From: Rhodoferax sp.
GTDB taxonomy: Bacteria > Pseudomonadota > Gammaproteobacteria > Burkholderiales > Burkholderiaceae_C
Assembly (NCBI RefSeq): GCF_023700745.1
Contig: NZ_JAMPYG010000001.1
Span: 248,001-312,000, forward strand
Direction of reading: 5' to 3'
DNA length: 64,000 bases
The position numbers were made by a program, and so were the translations under genes. The notes below the pieces were generated by a model, which was not told where the DNA came from, did no database searches, and worked only from the letters and a program-made list of their open reading frames with translations. Below are positions 17,067-28,128 of this stretch, piece after piece (position 1 is the first letter of the stretch; each line of letters opens with the position of its first letter).

Positions 17067-18070
17067 GCGATCTATCGGTCACGGTGGCTCCAGCGGCGCC
17101 CTGGATTGCCGCTCAAACGCAAGCACTGCTGGCACAACGCGGTCACGCCTGGTTGCTGTCCGGGCCATCTGGTCTGGGTCAGTACGAGCTGGCGCTGGCG
17201 CTGGTGCGTGCCTGGCTGTGTGAACGTCCCGCAGCGCAGGGGGCCTGTGGTACCTGTGGCAGTTGTCATGCGATTGGCGTGCGCGCTCATGCAGACCTGT
17301 GTGTGCTCATGCCCGAGACGGTGATGCTGGCCCTGAGCTGGCCACTCAGTGAAAAGGCACAAGACGAGATTGACAGCAAGAAACGCAAGCCCAGCAAGGA
17401 AATCCGGGTCGATGCGATGCGCGACGCGGTGGAGTTTGCCCAGCGCACCAGCGCCCGCGACCGCGGCAAGGCGGTACTGGTATTTCCGGCCGAACGCATG
17501 AATGTCTACACCGCGAACGCCTTGCTCAAAACCCTGGAAGAGCCCGCCGGCGACGTCAAATTCGTACTGGCTTCTGATGCCGCCCACCAGTTGCTGCCCA
17601 CCATCCGTAGCCGATGCTTGGGTCACGCCATGACCTGGCCCGATCAGGCAAGCGCCATGGCCTGGTTGCAAGGGCAGGGCGTGCCAGCAACTCAGGCCAA
17701 CGTCATGCTGCGCGCCGCAGGGGGGCGACCGCAGGACGCGCTGCAATATGCCCCGATTGCGACATTGTGGCCGCGCTTGCCGCGCGCAGTGCAGGCGGGT
17801 GATGTCAGTGTCTTCAAGGACTGGACACCGGCACAAACCGTGGACGCCTTGCACAAGTTGTGTCACGATTTGCTGGCAGTTCACAGTGGCGCAGTGCCCC
17901 GATTTTTTGAACAGGCCGATTTGCCAAAAGCAGGAAGCTGGCAAAGCCTGAGTCATTGGGCCAAAAGTTTGTCTGACACCATGCGCGCTGTGGAACATCC
18001 GTTCAATCCAGGCTTGATGCAGGAGGCCTTGATCAGCGAGGCCCAGTTGGCCCTTAACGCCCATACATGA
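17063..18070 (+). CDS. holB: DNA polymerase III subunit delta'
   Basis: HolB is the delta' subunit of the clamp loader. The 335-residue protein has a P-loop-like [11 protein letters not shown] that lacks the catalytic Lys, as expected for the non-hydrolysing delta' subunit. It also has a four-Cys zinc module (CERP...CGTCGSC), and the sensor region [21 protein letters not shown] Lys-rich insertion (DSKKRKPSK) occurs between the zinc module and the Walker B equivalent. The ATG at 17063 overlaps the tmk stop; the upstream in-frame start lies inside tmk. It is coupled to tatD by a four-base overlap. Confidence 0.92.
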   Translation: MSDLSVTVAPAAPWIAAQTQALLAQRGHAWLLSGPSGLGQYELALALVRAWLCERPAAQGACGTCGSCHAIGVRAHADLCVLMPETVMLALSWPLSEKAQDEIDSKKRKPSKEIRVDAMRDAVEFAQRTSARDRGKAVLVFPAERMNVYTANALLKTLEEPAGDVKFVLASDAAHQLLPTIRSRCLGHAMTWPDQASAMAWLQGQGVPATQANVMLRAAGGRPQDALQYAPIATLWPRLPRAVQAGDVSVFKDWTPAQTVDALHKLCHDLLAVHSGAVPRFFEQADLPKAGSWQSLSHWAKSLSDTMRAVEHPFNPGLMQEALISEAQLALNAHT

Positions 18071-18864
18071 TGTTCACAGATTCCCATTGCCATTTGAATT
18101 TTCCCGAATTGATCTCCGAATTGCCGGCGATACGCCAGGCGATGGCCGATGCGCAGGTCGATCGTGCCTTGTGCATCAGCACCACACTGGAAGAATTTGG
18201 CCTTGTGCACCAGCTTGCGCTGGAGTTCGATAATTTTTGGGCCACGGTGGGCGTCCATCCTGATAACGAAGGAGTCAGGGAACCCACGCTGGATGATTTA
18301 CTGACCCTGGGCATGTTGCCGCGGGTGGTCGGCATTGGCGAGACCGGGCTGGACTACTATCGGCTCAATGGCCGCTCAGTGGCTGACATGGCCTGGCAAC
18401 GCTCGCGTTTTCGCACCCACATCCGGGCTGCGCGGCAGTTGCAAAAACCGCTGGTGATTCACACCCGGCAGGCCTCGGAAGACACCTTGGCGATTTTGCG
18501 CGATGAGGGTGAGGATGGGTCTTCGGGCAGTGCCGGAGGCGTATTTCACTGCTTTACCGAAGACGAAAGTACGGCCCGCCAGGCGCTCGACCTCGGGTTC
18601 TATATTTCTTTTTCCGGCATCCTGACGTTCAAAAGTGCCAAAAGTCTGCGCGAGGTGGCGGCCATGGTGCCGCTGGAGCGGCTCCTGATCGAAACCGACA
18701 GCCCCTATCTGGCCCCGATGCCGCACCGGGGGAAAACCAACAACCCATCCTATGTGCCCTGGGTAGCCAGGCAGCTGGCAGAGATCAAGCAATTGCCCAT
18801 GGAAGAGATCGGCAGGATCACCAGTGACAACTTTGACGCCCTTTTCAAAGGAGTAAGGGCATGA
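18067..18864 (+). CDS. tatD: TatD family metal-dependent hydrolase (DNase)
   Basis: This is a 265-residue TIM-barrel metallohydrolase. Metal-binding landmarks are DSHCHLNF at residues 4-11, GIGETGLDYYR near 95, HTRQASEDT near 140, HCFTED near 160 and the ETDSPYLAPMPHRGK block near 215. TatD-type proteins act as 3'-5' DNases, and the tmk-holB-tatD order points to the YcfH-like member. It overlaps holB and the following ankyrin gene by four bases each. Confidence 0.92.
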   Translation: MMFTDSHCHLNFPELISELPAIRQAMADAQVDRALCISTTLEEFGLVHQLALEFDNFWATVGVHPDNEGVREPTLDDLLTLGMLPRVVGIGETGLDYYRLNGRSVADMAWQRSRFRTHIRAARQLQKPLVIHTRQASEDTLAILRDEGEDGSSGSAGGVFHCFTEDESTARQALDLGFYISFSGILTFKSAKSLREVAAMVPLERLLIETDSPYLAPMPHRGKTNNPSYVPWVARQLAEIKQLPMEEIGRITSDNFDALFKGVRA

Positions 18865-19538
18865 AATATCCATTTTTAAGTTTAATAAATTACTTTAAAA
18901 AGTTTGTTTATCTATTTGTTTTAATTGGTTTAAATGTTGTTAATGCAGGTTCTTATGACGATTTTTTCAAAGCCATCAAACAAGACAATCCGGATGCTCT
19001 CAGCGCGCTCCTGAATCGCGGTTTTGACCCCAACACCCTGGACGCCACAGGTCTCCCGGGCTTGATACTGGCTTTGAAAAATGACGCTTTAAAAGTAGCG
19101 AGTGTCCTGGTCAGTCACCCCCGGATCAAGGTTGAGGTTCGCAATACGGCCGACGAAAGTCCATTGATGTTGGCTGCGCTCAAAGGCGAACTCCAATTGT
19201 GTCGGTTGATGATCCAAAAAGGTGGCGATATCAACAAACCCGGTTGGACACCTTTGCATTACGCCGCGACCCATGGGCACCTGGAGGTGCTGAGCCTGCT
19301 CCTGGAAGAACACGCTTACATTGACGCCGCATCACCCAACAACACAACGCCATTGATGATGGCCGCTCATTACGGCACACCGGCAGCTGTCCAACTGCTG
19401 CTGGAAGCTGGGGCAGACCCCATGCTTAGAAACGATTTGGGGTTAAGTGCCTTCGATTTTGCAGTTCGTGCGCAACGTATGGATTCCGCTGAAATCATCT
19501 CTGCGTTTGTACGCGGAAAGCAAACCAAGGGACATTGA
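18861..19538 (+). CDS. Exported ankyrin-repeat protein
   Basis: The protein has 225 residues. Residues 1-29 look like a Sec signal peptide (basic start, hydrophobic core VYLFVLIGLNVV, cleavage near NAG). About five ankyrin repeats follow, with canonical TPLHYAATHGHLEVLSLLLEE and TPLMMAAHYGTPAAVQLLLEAGAD. The mature protein is probably periplasmic and binds partner proteins; no enzyme domain is present. It overlaps tatD by four bases, so it is part of the mltG-tmk-holB-tatD transcript. The first 100 bases are strikingly AT-rich compared with the rest of the gene. Confidence 0.88.
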   Translation: MKYPFLSLINYFKKFVYLFVLIGLNVVNAGSYDDFFKAIKQDNPDALSALLNRGFDPNTLDATGLPGLILALKNDALKVASVLVSHPRIKVEVRNTADESPLMLAALKGELQLCRLMIQKGGDINKPGWTPLHYAATHGHLEVLSLLLEEHAYIDAASPNNTTPLMMAAHYGTPAAVQLLLEAGADPMLRNDLGLSAFDFAVRAQRMDSAEIISAFVRGKQTKGH

Positions 19539-19547
19539 TGAGATCGA

Positions 19548-19564
19548 ATCGTACTTTATACGAT
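19548..19564. repeat. Small inverted repeat between convergent genes
   Basis: ATCGTA (19548-19553) and TACGAT (19559-19564) form a six-base stem with loop CTTTA, in the AT-rich 64-base gap between the ankyrin gene and the convergent cyclase gene. It could be a weak terminator for the ankyrin transcript, but there is no proper T tract. Confidence 0.3.
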
Positions 19565-19602
19565 GTATATTATGTTAAATTTATATGTTGTATAGCAACA
19601 AA

Positions 19603-20517
19603 TTAGCGAACTACAAAGGAAATGACAGGTGCACTCGGATCGATAAAAGATGTACCCAAAGCAATTTGGCCATGACCATGCAAAACGCATTCATCGCGTC
19701 TGAGCATCAGATCCGTACCGCTGCCAGCAAAACGGACCCAGCTCCCATAAGAGCTTTCATCGACCATCATGAAACTTCCGTTACGCCATTCGATTTTTGC
19801 ATGCGTGCGCGAGACACGCGGGTCATTGACAATAAAGTCGACTTTGCGAAAGCGTCCGATGTGAATCGGTAATTCAAATGCCTGGAAGGTCTGTTGGCTT
19901 TCGTGGTGGGTCAATTCAATCTGGCCGCCCAATGCATCAACAAAGGGGGTTGTGGAGATCACATTGACAGGTGCTTGAACCGTAAAGTATTCTGAATTCT
20001 GGTCTTCTTGCCATTCAATCTGATAGACGTTACAAGGTTCCGTGCGACCACGTATGGCAATCGGGCCCAAAAATCGGAAATGGACATCATTTAACTTCGG
20101 ACTGTTTTCAATGGTCTTGTCATTGACCCATATCTGATGCGGGCCTGCTAGCTCGCTTAAACGGGAAGCCGTGTTGACAGCATCGCCATAACAATCATCG
20201 TCCACCACGACCACGCTGCCCCGGACCACACCGATTCGTAAGGGCATGTAAAGTTGTGGAGACAAGCTTGCCAGACGGTGCTGGTAACTGCGCTGTATCT
20301 CGACCACCGCTGCGATTGCATCCGGGCTTTTTTTGAAGGTAGCCAAAACGCCGTCACCCAATAACTTGACGACCTTCCCACCCTTGGCGGCAAATTTTTC
20401 AGCAACCCAATTGGTCGCCTGTGTCACAGCATCTGTGGCTTTAGCATTGCCAAGCGTTTCAAACACTCCTGTGCTTCCAAACAGATCGGCAAAAACAACA
20501 GTTGTGTGAACACCCAT
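19603..20517 (-). CDS. Class III nucleotidyl cyclase with C-terminal FHA domain
   Basis: The protein has 304 residues. Residues 1-165 form a cyclase homology domain: metal Asp residues D11 (FADLFGST) and D55 (LLGDG), purine-recognition Lys K51, D108 three residues before the YGDAVNTASRL glycine, and the transition-state pair N115 and R119. These suggest an active adenylate cyclase. Residues about 205-295 form an FHA phosphothreonine-binding domain (HIGRFRKVDF, VSRTHAKIEW, SYGSWV). No membrane or sensor domain is present. It lies 57 bases downstream of ldcA on the same strand, behind the gua genes. A ribosome-binding AAGGA precedes the ATG. The reaction product is inferred from residues only. 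Confidence 0.85.
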   Translation of the reverse strand: MGVHTTVVFADLFGSTGVFETLGNAKATDAVTQATNWVAEKFAAKGGKVVKLLGDGVLATFKKSPDAIAAVVEIQRSYQHRLASLSPQLYMPLRIGVVRGSVVVVDDDCYGDAVNTASRLSELAGPHQIWVNDKTIENSPKLNDVHFRFLGPIAIRGRTEPCNVYQIEWQEDQNSEYFTVQAPVNVISTTPFVDALGGQIELTHHESQQTFQAFELPIHIGRFRKVDFIVNDPRVSRTHAKIEWRNGSFMMVDESSYGSWVRFAGSGTDLMLRRDECVLHGHGQIALGTSFIDPSAPVISFVVR

Positions 20518-20574
20518 TAATGGTCAATCCTTCGTCCTATGGCTTGAGTTTAGGTGAATCTGCACGCGTTGCCA

Positions 20575-22013
<1,439 letters not shown>

Positions 22014-23630
22014 TTATTCCCACTCAATGGTGGCGGGTGGCTTGGAGCTCACATCATAGGTGACCCGGTTGATGCCGCGGACTTCATTGATGATCCGGCT
22101 CGACACCTTTTTCAACAAGGCATAGGGCAGCTCAGCCCAGTCGGCGGTCATGAAGTCGCTGGTTTGCACTGCGCGTAGTGCCACCACGTAGTCGTAGGTA
22201 CGCCCGTCGCCCATCACGCCCACACTTTTCACCGGCAAAAATACGGTGAAGGCCTGACTGGTCAATTCGTACCAGCTCTTGCCAGTGGCTTCATCGATAA
22301 AGTTGTTCAGCTCTTCAATAAAGATCGCATCGGCGCGGCGCAGCAGATCGGCGTAGTCTTTTTTGACCTCACCGAGGATCCGCACGCCCAGCCCCGGTCC
22401 AGGGAACGGGTGGCGATAGACCATGTGGTAGGGCAAACCCAGCGCCACGCCGAGTTCGCGCACCTCGTCCTTGAACAATTCACGCAGAGGCTCCAGCAAT
22501 TTCAGACCCAATTGCTCAGGCAGGCCACCCACGTTGTGGTGGCTCTTGATGACCACTGCTTTTTTGTTTTTGGCACCGCCGGACTCGATCACATCGGGAT
22601 AAATGGTGCCTTGCGCCAGCCACTTGGCTCCATTTTTGCTTGCATCAGAGGCTGTCAGTGCGGCAGCTTGCGCCTTAAAGACTTCAACAAATTCACGGCC
22701 AATGATTTTGCGTTTGGCTTCCGGATCGCTCACGCCCGCCAGATGCCCCAAGAATTGGTCGGCTGCATCGACGCGAATGACCTTGGCGTGCAGCTTGCCA
22801 ACAAACATGTCCATCACCATGTCGCCTTCGTGCAGGCGCAACAAGCCATGGTCGACAAAAACACAGGTGAGCTGGTCACCGATGGCGCGGTGAATCAGGG
22901 CAGCGGCTACCGATGAATCGACGCCACCGGACAACCCCAGGATGACTTCATCATCGCCCACTTGTGCGCGAATGGCTTCAACAGCCTCACTGATGTAGTC
23001 GCCCATGATCCAGTCGGCTCGGGCGCCACAAATATCGAGCACAAAGCGCTCCAGAATGGCTGCACCACGCTTGGTATGGGTCACCTCCGGATGAAACTGC
23101 ACGGCATAAAAGCGGCGCGCTTCATCAGCCATGCCGGCAATGGGGCAACTGTCGGTACTTGCCATGAGCTTGAAGCCGGGCGGCAGCTCGGTGACCTTGT
23201 CGCCATGGCTCATCCACACCTGCAACATGCCATGGCCTTCGGGCGTGGTGAAGTCCTGTATACCATTGAGCAATGCAGTATGGCCGTGTGCGCGCACGTT
23301 GGCATGACCAAACTCGCGCTGGTGACCACTGGTAACGATACCGCCCAACTGATGCGCCATGGTCTGCATGCCATAGCAGATCCCCAGCACCGGGATGCCC
23401 AGTTCAAATACCACTTGCGGCGCCTTGTCGGTGCTGTCTTCGTACACACTGGCGTGGCTGCCTGACAGGATGATGCCCTTGAGCTTGCCGTCGCGCGCGT
23501 AGGCACGAATCCACTCGTCGGACACATCACAGGGATGGACTTCACAAAAGACATGCGCCTCACGGATGCGCCGGGCAATGAGTTGGGTGACTTGTGAACC
23601 AAAGTCAAGAATGAGGATTTTTTGATGCAT
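22014..23630 (-). CDS. guaA: GMP synthase (glutamine-hydrolysing)
   Basis: GuaA aminates XMP to GMP. The 538-residue protein has a class I glutamine amidotransferase domain with the nucleophile in [15 protein letters not shown] and the His/Glu pair in [10 protein letters not shown]. This is followed by a PP-loop ATP pyrophosphatase domain ([17 protein letters not shown]) and the C-terminal dimerisation domain ending in [15 protein letters not shown]. The gene starts eight bases after guaB, the usual gua operon order. Confidence 0.96.
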   Translation of the reverse strand: MHQKILILDFGSQVTQLIARRIREAHVFCEVHPCDVSDEWIRAYARDGKLKGIILSGSHASVYEDSTDKAPQVVFELGIPVLGICYGMQTMAHQLGGIVTSGHQREFGHANVRAHGHTALLNGIQDFTTPEGHGMLQVWMSHGDKVTELPPGFKLMASTDSCPIAGMADEARRFYAVQFHPEVTHTKRGAAILERFVLDICGARADWIMGDYISEAVEAIRAQVGDDEVILGLSGGVDSSVAAALIHRAIGDQLTCVFVDHGLLRLHEGDMVMDMFVGKLHAKVIRVDAADQFLGHLAGVSDPEAKRKIIGREFVEVFKAQAAALTASDASKNGAKWLAQGTIYPDVIESGGAKNKKAVVIKSHHNVGGLPEQLGLKLLEPLRELFKDEVRELGVALGLPYHMVYRHPFPGPGLGVRILGEVKKDYADLLRRADAIFIEELNNFIDEATGKSWYELTSQAFTVFLPVKSVGVMGDGRTYDYVVALRAVQTSDFMTADWAELPYALLKKVSSRIINEVRGINRVTYDVSSKPPATIEWE

Positions 23631-23638
23631 GAAAATCC

Positions 23639-25126
<1,488 letters not shown>

Positions 25127-25175
25127 TCAATTGTATCTGGCGATGAATATGTCAGCTGGCATAAACTCACGCGTT

Positions 25176-25706
25176 ATGAAACAAAGCCAACGTGTCTTTT
25201 TAGTTGTTTTCAGTTTGCTGTCTTGCAGTGCGATAGCGCAGTGGGCCTGGACGGACGAGGAGGGCCGCGCAATTTTCAGTGACCTCCCCCCATCCACCAA
25301 CGTGCCGGACAAGCGTATTTTCAAGCGCCCCAGCCCTGCCAGGTTGACTCCGAACCAGGAACAGACGCCAAACACGGGCGCTGACGCGGCAAACGCCAGA
25401 ACGGCGAATTCTGCCCAAGCGGCGGCAAGCACGCCTCAATCCACAGGACTGGACAAAGAGTTGGCAGAACGCAAGAAAAAAACCGAGCAAGCACAGGCGG
25501 AACAACGCAAGTTTGAAGAAGAGCGCATCAGCAAACTGAAGGCTGACAACTGCGAACGTGCCAGATTAGCTCAAAAAACGCTGGATTCAGGGGTTCGCAT
25601 TGCGCACACCAATGCCCAGGGAGAGCGGGAAATATTGGATGACGCAGCCCGGGCTGCCGAAGCCAAACGCCTTCAGTCCATCATGGCCAGTGACTGCAAT
25701 CAATAA
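25176..25706 (+). CDS. DUF4124 domain-containing exported protein
   Basis: The 176-residue protein begins with a signal peptide (MKQSQRVFLVVFSLLSCSAIAQ) followed by a DUF4124 segment typical of beta-/gammaproteobacterial envelope proteins (QWAWTDEEGRAIFSDLPPS, about residues 22-55). The rest is a Pro/Ala/Gln-rich linker, then a charged helical region likely to form a coiled coil (ELAERKKKTEQAQAEQRKFE). No function is assigned to the family. The ATG at 25176 places the signal peptide at the N-terminus; in-frame ATGs upstream give a poor leader. It ends seven bases inside the convergent rnfH gene. Confidence 0.82.
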   Translation: MKQSQRVFLVVFSLLSCSAIAQWAWTDEEGRAIFSDLPPSTNVPDKRIFKRPSPARLTPNQEQTPNTGADAANARTANSAQAAASTPQSTGLDKELAERKKKTEQAQAEQRKFEEERISKLKADNCERARLAQKTLDSGVRIAHTNAQGEREILDDAARAAEAKRLQSIMASDCNQ

Positions 25707-26047
25707 CCAGCTTTTGCGCCTGCCCGTTTCTTGACAAACAAGCCAGCACCCCGACTTCCCTGTCGGGCAAAACGTTCACGACGCGCTACCTTTGGATCAA
25801 CTCGCAAAGGCCGATAAATTTCTACACGATCAAGTTCTCGCAGGCGCTGGTCGAGTTTGACCCGCCGACCCCACACCCCGACGAGCACGTGCTGGAGATC
25901 GATGTCGGTGAATTGCAGCAACAATCCGCTTTGTTGCAAAGCCTGCAAGACCGTACAAGGCTGCGCCAGCAGCAGCTTGACTTCGACAAGCTCGCGCGCT
26001 TTCGCCGCGTAAACGACAGTCAGGTGCAGCAGGGACTCACTCACCAT
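25700..26047 (-). CDS. rnfH: RnfH family protein (UPF0125)
   Basis: The 115-residue protein has an RnfH-type ubiquitin-like (beta-grasp) core: HLTVVYAAKARELVEVKLLL, then GVWGRRVKLDQRLRELDRVEIYRPLRVDPK, the family signature. A basic C-terminal tail follows. The ATG at 26047 overlaps ratA by 11 bases, the conserved ratA-rnfH arrangement once described as ratA-ratB. No Rnf complex genes are in the window. The cellular role of RnfH remains unsettled. Confidence 0.9.
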   Translation of the reverse strand: MVSESLLHLTVVYAAKARELVEVKLLLAQPCTVLQALQQSGLLLQFTDIDLQHVLVGVWGRRVKLDQRLRELDRVEIYRPLRVDPKVARRERFARQGSRGAGLFVKKRAGAKAGY

Positions 26048-26477
26048 AAGTCTGTTTGGCACGATTGACAAAAGCATCGACCATACTGGTCGCAATCTTG
26101 TCAAACACCGGGCTGACCAATCTTCCGATGGCACTCTCGAAACTGTAGGTCAGGATCAATTCGACTTTACAGGCGCGCTCGCTGGCATCGCCAAGAGGCA
26201 AAAAATTCCATTCGCCCTCAAGCTTGGAAAATGGCCCGTTCACCAGATTAATGGTGACCTGGCGATCAACAACGTGCACATTGCGGGTGCTGAAGCTTTG
26301 ATGGATTCCAGAAAAGGCGATCCCAATTTCAGCCAGCATGCCGTTTTCCTCATGCGCCACGACACGCGCTTTGTCGCACCAGGGTAAAAACTGTGGGTAC
26401 TGGTCCACATCGGTAACAAGCCGGTACATCTCGGCCGGGCTGTACCAAATTAAAACGGATTTTTTGACAGTTTTCAT
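26037..26477 (-). CDS. ratA: RatA-like SRPBCC (START fold) protein
   Basis: The 146-residue protein belongs to the Coq10/RatA family of hydrophobic-ligand-binding START-fold proteins (KSVLIWYSPAEMYRLVTDVDQYPQFLPWC at the N-terminus, SFESAIGRLVSPVFDKIATSMVDAFVNRA at the end). E. coli RatA has been reported to bind 50S subunits, and Coq10 relatives bind ubiquinone. It diverges from smpB across 67 bases and is coupled to rnfH, the standard context. I see no basis to call the pair a true toxin-antitoxin system. Confidence 0.9.
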   Translation of the reverse strand: MKTVKKSVLIWYSPAEMYRLVTDVDQYPQFLPWCDKARVVAHEENGMLAEIGIAFSGIHQSFSTRNVHVVDRQVTINLVNGPFSKLEGEWNFLPLGDASERACKVELILTYSFESAIGRLVSPVFDKIATSMVDAFVNRAKQTYGE

Positions 26478-26544
26478 AGAATGCGATTATGAACAGGATT
26501 TCAGTCAAGCCTGACTGGCCTCTTTCAATCTTCAAACTCAGCTC

Positions 26545-27018
26545 ATGGCCAAAAAACCCGACACTTCTTCACGCATCGCAGACAACAAAAAAGCGGCATT
26601 CAACTATTTTTTCGAGGATCGCTTCGAGGCCGGCATCGTATTGGAGGGCTGGGAGGTCAAGTCGCTGCGTGAAGGCAAAGTCCAACTCACTGACGGCTAT
26701 GTGGTGGTGCGCAACGGTGAACTGTTCATCATTGGCCTACAGATCAACCCACTGGGCACAGCGTCCACCCATATCAGTCCGGACAAACAGCGCACCAAAA
26801 AACTGCTGATGCACAAGGAAGAAATCAAACGACTCATCGGCAAGGTGGAGCAAAAGGGCTACACCCTGGTGCCCATCAATCTGCACTGGAAAAATGGCAA
26901 GGTCAAGTGTGAAATTGCCCTGGCCAAGGGAAAGGCCGAACACGACAAGCGGGACACCATCAAGGACCGTGAAGGTAAACGCGAGGTGGAACGGGCCATG
27001 AAAGACCGGCATCGGTGA
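26545..27018 (+). CDS. smpB: SsrA-binding protein SmpB
   Basis: SmpB binds tmRNA and delivers it to stalled ribosomes in trans-translation. The 157-residue protein has the OB-fold core ([29 protein letters not shown]) and the Lys/Arg-rich C-terminal tail that enters the mRNA channel ([19 protein letters not shown]). The in-frame frame begins at ATG 26545. The tmRNA gene itself is not seen in this window. Confidence 0.95.
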   Translation: MAKKPDTSSRIADNKKAAFNYFFEDRFEAGIVLEGWEVKSLREGKVQLTDGYVVVRNGELFIIGLQINPLGTASTHISPDKQRTKKLLMHKEEIKRLIGKVEQKGYTLVPINLHWKNGKVKCEIALAKGKAEHDKRDTIKDREGKREVERAMKDRHR

Positions 27019-27019
27019 T

Positions 27020-27048
27020 ATGACGACACGGCACAGCGCTGTTACAAT
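27020..27048 (+). promoter_or_regulatory. Predicted sigma70 promoter of rpsT
   Basis: ATGACG at 27020-27025 (4 of 6 to TTGACA) and TACAAT at 27043-27048 (5 of 6 to TATAAT) are separated by 17 bases. The pair lies directly after the smpB stop and 44 bases before the rpsT start, which fits a strong ribosomal protein promoter. Confidence 0.6.
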
Positions 27049-27092
27049 CTGCGGTTTGCTGACAACATCCACAGACTCAAGGAACACATATC

Positions 27093-27392
27093 ATGGCATC
27101 TGGAAAACCAAAGAAAAAGAACCCGCGCCTGGCGTCGGGCCGTAAACGCGTCCGCCAGGACGTCAAAATCAACGCAGCCAATACCTCGCTGCGTTCCAAA
27201 TACCGCACTGCGGTGAAAAACGTGGAAAAAGCTGTTCTGGGTGGTGACAAAGCCAAAGCCACAGAACTATTTGCCAAAATGCAAGCTGTGGTTGATACCG
27301 TGGCCGACAAGGGCATCTTCCACAAGAACAAGGCCGCTCGTGACAAGAGCCGTCTGTCTGCCAAGGTGAAAGCCCTAGCAATCGCCGCCTAA
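27093..27392 (+). CDS. rpsT: 30S ribosomal protein S20
   Basis: S20 is a small basic primary 16S rRNA-binding protein. The 99-residue sequence has the expected N-terminus ([22 protein letters not shown]), the [19 protein letters not shown] helix and [24 protein letters not shown] lies upstream of the ATG. It is monocistronic, between its own promoter and a strong terminator. Confidence 0.96.
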   Translation: MASGKPKKKNPRLASGRKRVRQDVKINAANTSLRSKYRTAVKNVEKAVLGGDKAKATELFAKMQAVVDTVADKGIFHKNKAARDKSRLSAKVKALAIAA

Positions 27393-27473
27393 ACTTTAGG
27401 CAATTCGCACGAGTTTGCCAAACCTGTAAGGAAAGCAAACTCGCCGTTTGTAACGGGTGCGCTGTCAGCAAAA

Positions 27474-27506
27474 GCAAAAAAGCCGTCTTCGTGACGGCTT
27501 TTTTGC
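27474..27506 (+). terminator. Rho-independent terminator downstream of rpsT
   Basis: A perfect 14-base stem, GCAAAAAAGCCGTC (27474-27487) with GACGGCTTTTTTGC (27493-27506), encloses a five-base loop TTCGT. The A and T runs make it work in both directions, so it can also end the convergent DUF3579 transcript, whose stop is 48 bases away. It lies 82 bases after the rpsT stop. Confidence 0.9.
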
Positions 27507-27553
27507 TTTTGTCCTATTTGCGCCAGGAACTGGGCCCGCGTCCACGCTAATTT

Positions 27554-27895
27554 TCAGTGTTTTGGGTGATGATCGTGATGCGACTGGTGCGCGCTGTGGG
27601 GTGGTGCACCATGGTGCACCTGCAGTTCATTGTCCTTGGCAAAACCCATCACGAAGTCCCAGGCCATGACATTGTGCGCACGCAAGTCCTCGTGCACCAC
27701 AACACAGCGCACATTGTTGACGCTGCTGGGAACACACCAGGGCGAATAGGCCAGATGGCGACCGGTTGGCACACCGCCCGGGCGAAATTGACTCATCACG
27801 CCAGCCAGACGTTCAGCCCAGTCACTGGGACGAAAAGCGCGTCCAGTACCTGTGATGCCCAAAATATAGACTTTTTTTGAACTGTGAGAAACCAT
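27554..27895 (-). CDS. DUF3579 family protein with His-rich tail
   Basis: The 113-residue soluble protein matches the DUF3579 pattern of betaproteobacteria: ILGITGTGRAFRPSDWAERLAGVMSQFRPGG, then YSPWCVPSSVNNVRCVVV, then MAWDFVMGFAKDNELQV. No function is known for the family. The last 20 or so residues contain about nine His (for example HHDHHPKH), which could bind metal. It diverges from argD across 233 bases; in related genomes it is often found close to argD and argF, but I infer that from memory rather than from this window. Confidence 0.8.
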   Translation of the reverse strand: MVSHSSKKVYILGITGTGRAFRPSDWAERLAGVMSQFRPGGVPTGRHLAYSPWCVPSSVNNVRCVVVHEDLRAHNVMAWDFVMGFAKDNELQVHHGAPPHSAHQSHHDHHPKH

Positions 27896-27944
27896 CGGGT
27901 AGAGGTCTTAATGAGGTTGTGTGCGGTTTGCTACAACGCTTGTC

Positions 27945-27977
27945 GATTCTAGCTGAATCTTATGTCTTATACAAGAC
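27945..27977. promoter_or_regulatory. Two adjacent dyads in the DUF3579-argD intergenic region
   Basis: GATTC-TAGCT-GAATC (27945-27959) and GTCTT-ATAC-AAGAC (27964-27977) are perfect short inverted repeats placed side by side in the 233-base divergent region. They resemble operator half-sites for dimeric regulators. No regulator gene is next to them. A TTGACA occurs at 27995-28000 without a convincing -10. Confidence 0.4.
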
Positions 27978-28070
27978 TTGAATGTCGACGTCGGTTGACA
28001 CAACACAAGCTTCAGAAAGATTGGACAGTCGGACTTGGTCGCCTGTTTGATCGGTCTAAAATCACTTTCC

Positions 28071-28099
28071 AATGGCCCAATCTGCATTGGGCCGTTTTG
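28071..28099 (+). promoter_or_regulatory. Hairpin with T-rich tail in the argD leader (possible attenuator)
   Basis: GGCCCAAT (28074-28081) pairs perfectly with ATTGGGCC (28086-28093) around the loop CTGC, extended by AAT/GTT flanks, and is followed by TTTTGTTT. It has the form of an intrinsic terminator but lies 30 bases before the argD start. No upstream gene on this strand needs it, since rpsT already has a terminator. A possible -10 TAAAAT is at 28057-28062. Confidence 0.45.
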
Positions 28100-28128
28100 T
28101 TTATTGCCATACCCTGGAGACCTGCCTC

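Noticed and set aside
26037-26477. ratA-rnfH as a toxin-antitoxin system
   Set aside because: The pair is a conserved housekeeping arrangement beside smpB. RatA is a START-fold protein and RnfH does not look like an antitoxin.
28072-28128. Longer argD starting at 28072
   Set aside because: The extra residues come from the leader hairpin, while the ATG at 28129 has a ribosome-binding site and the family N-terminus.
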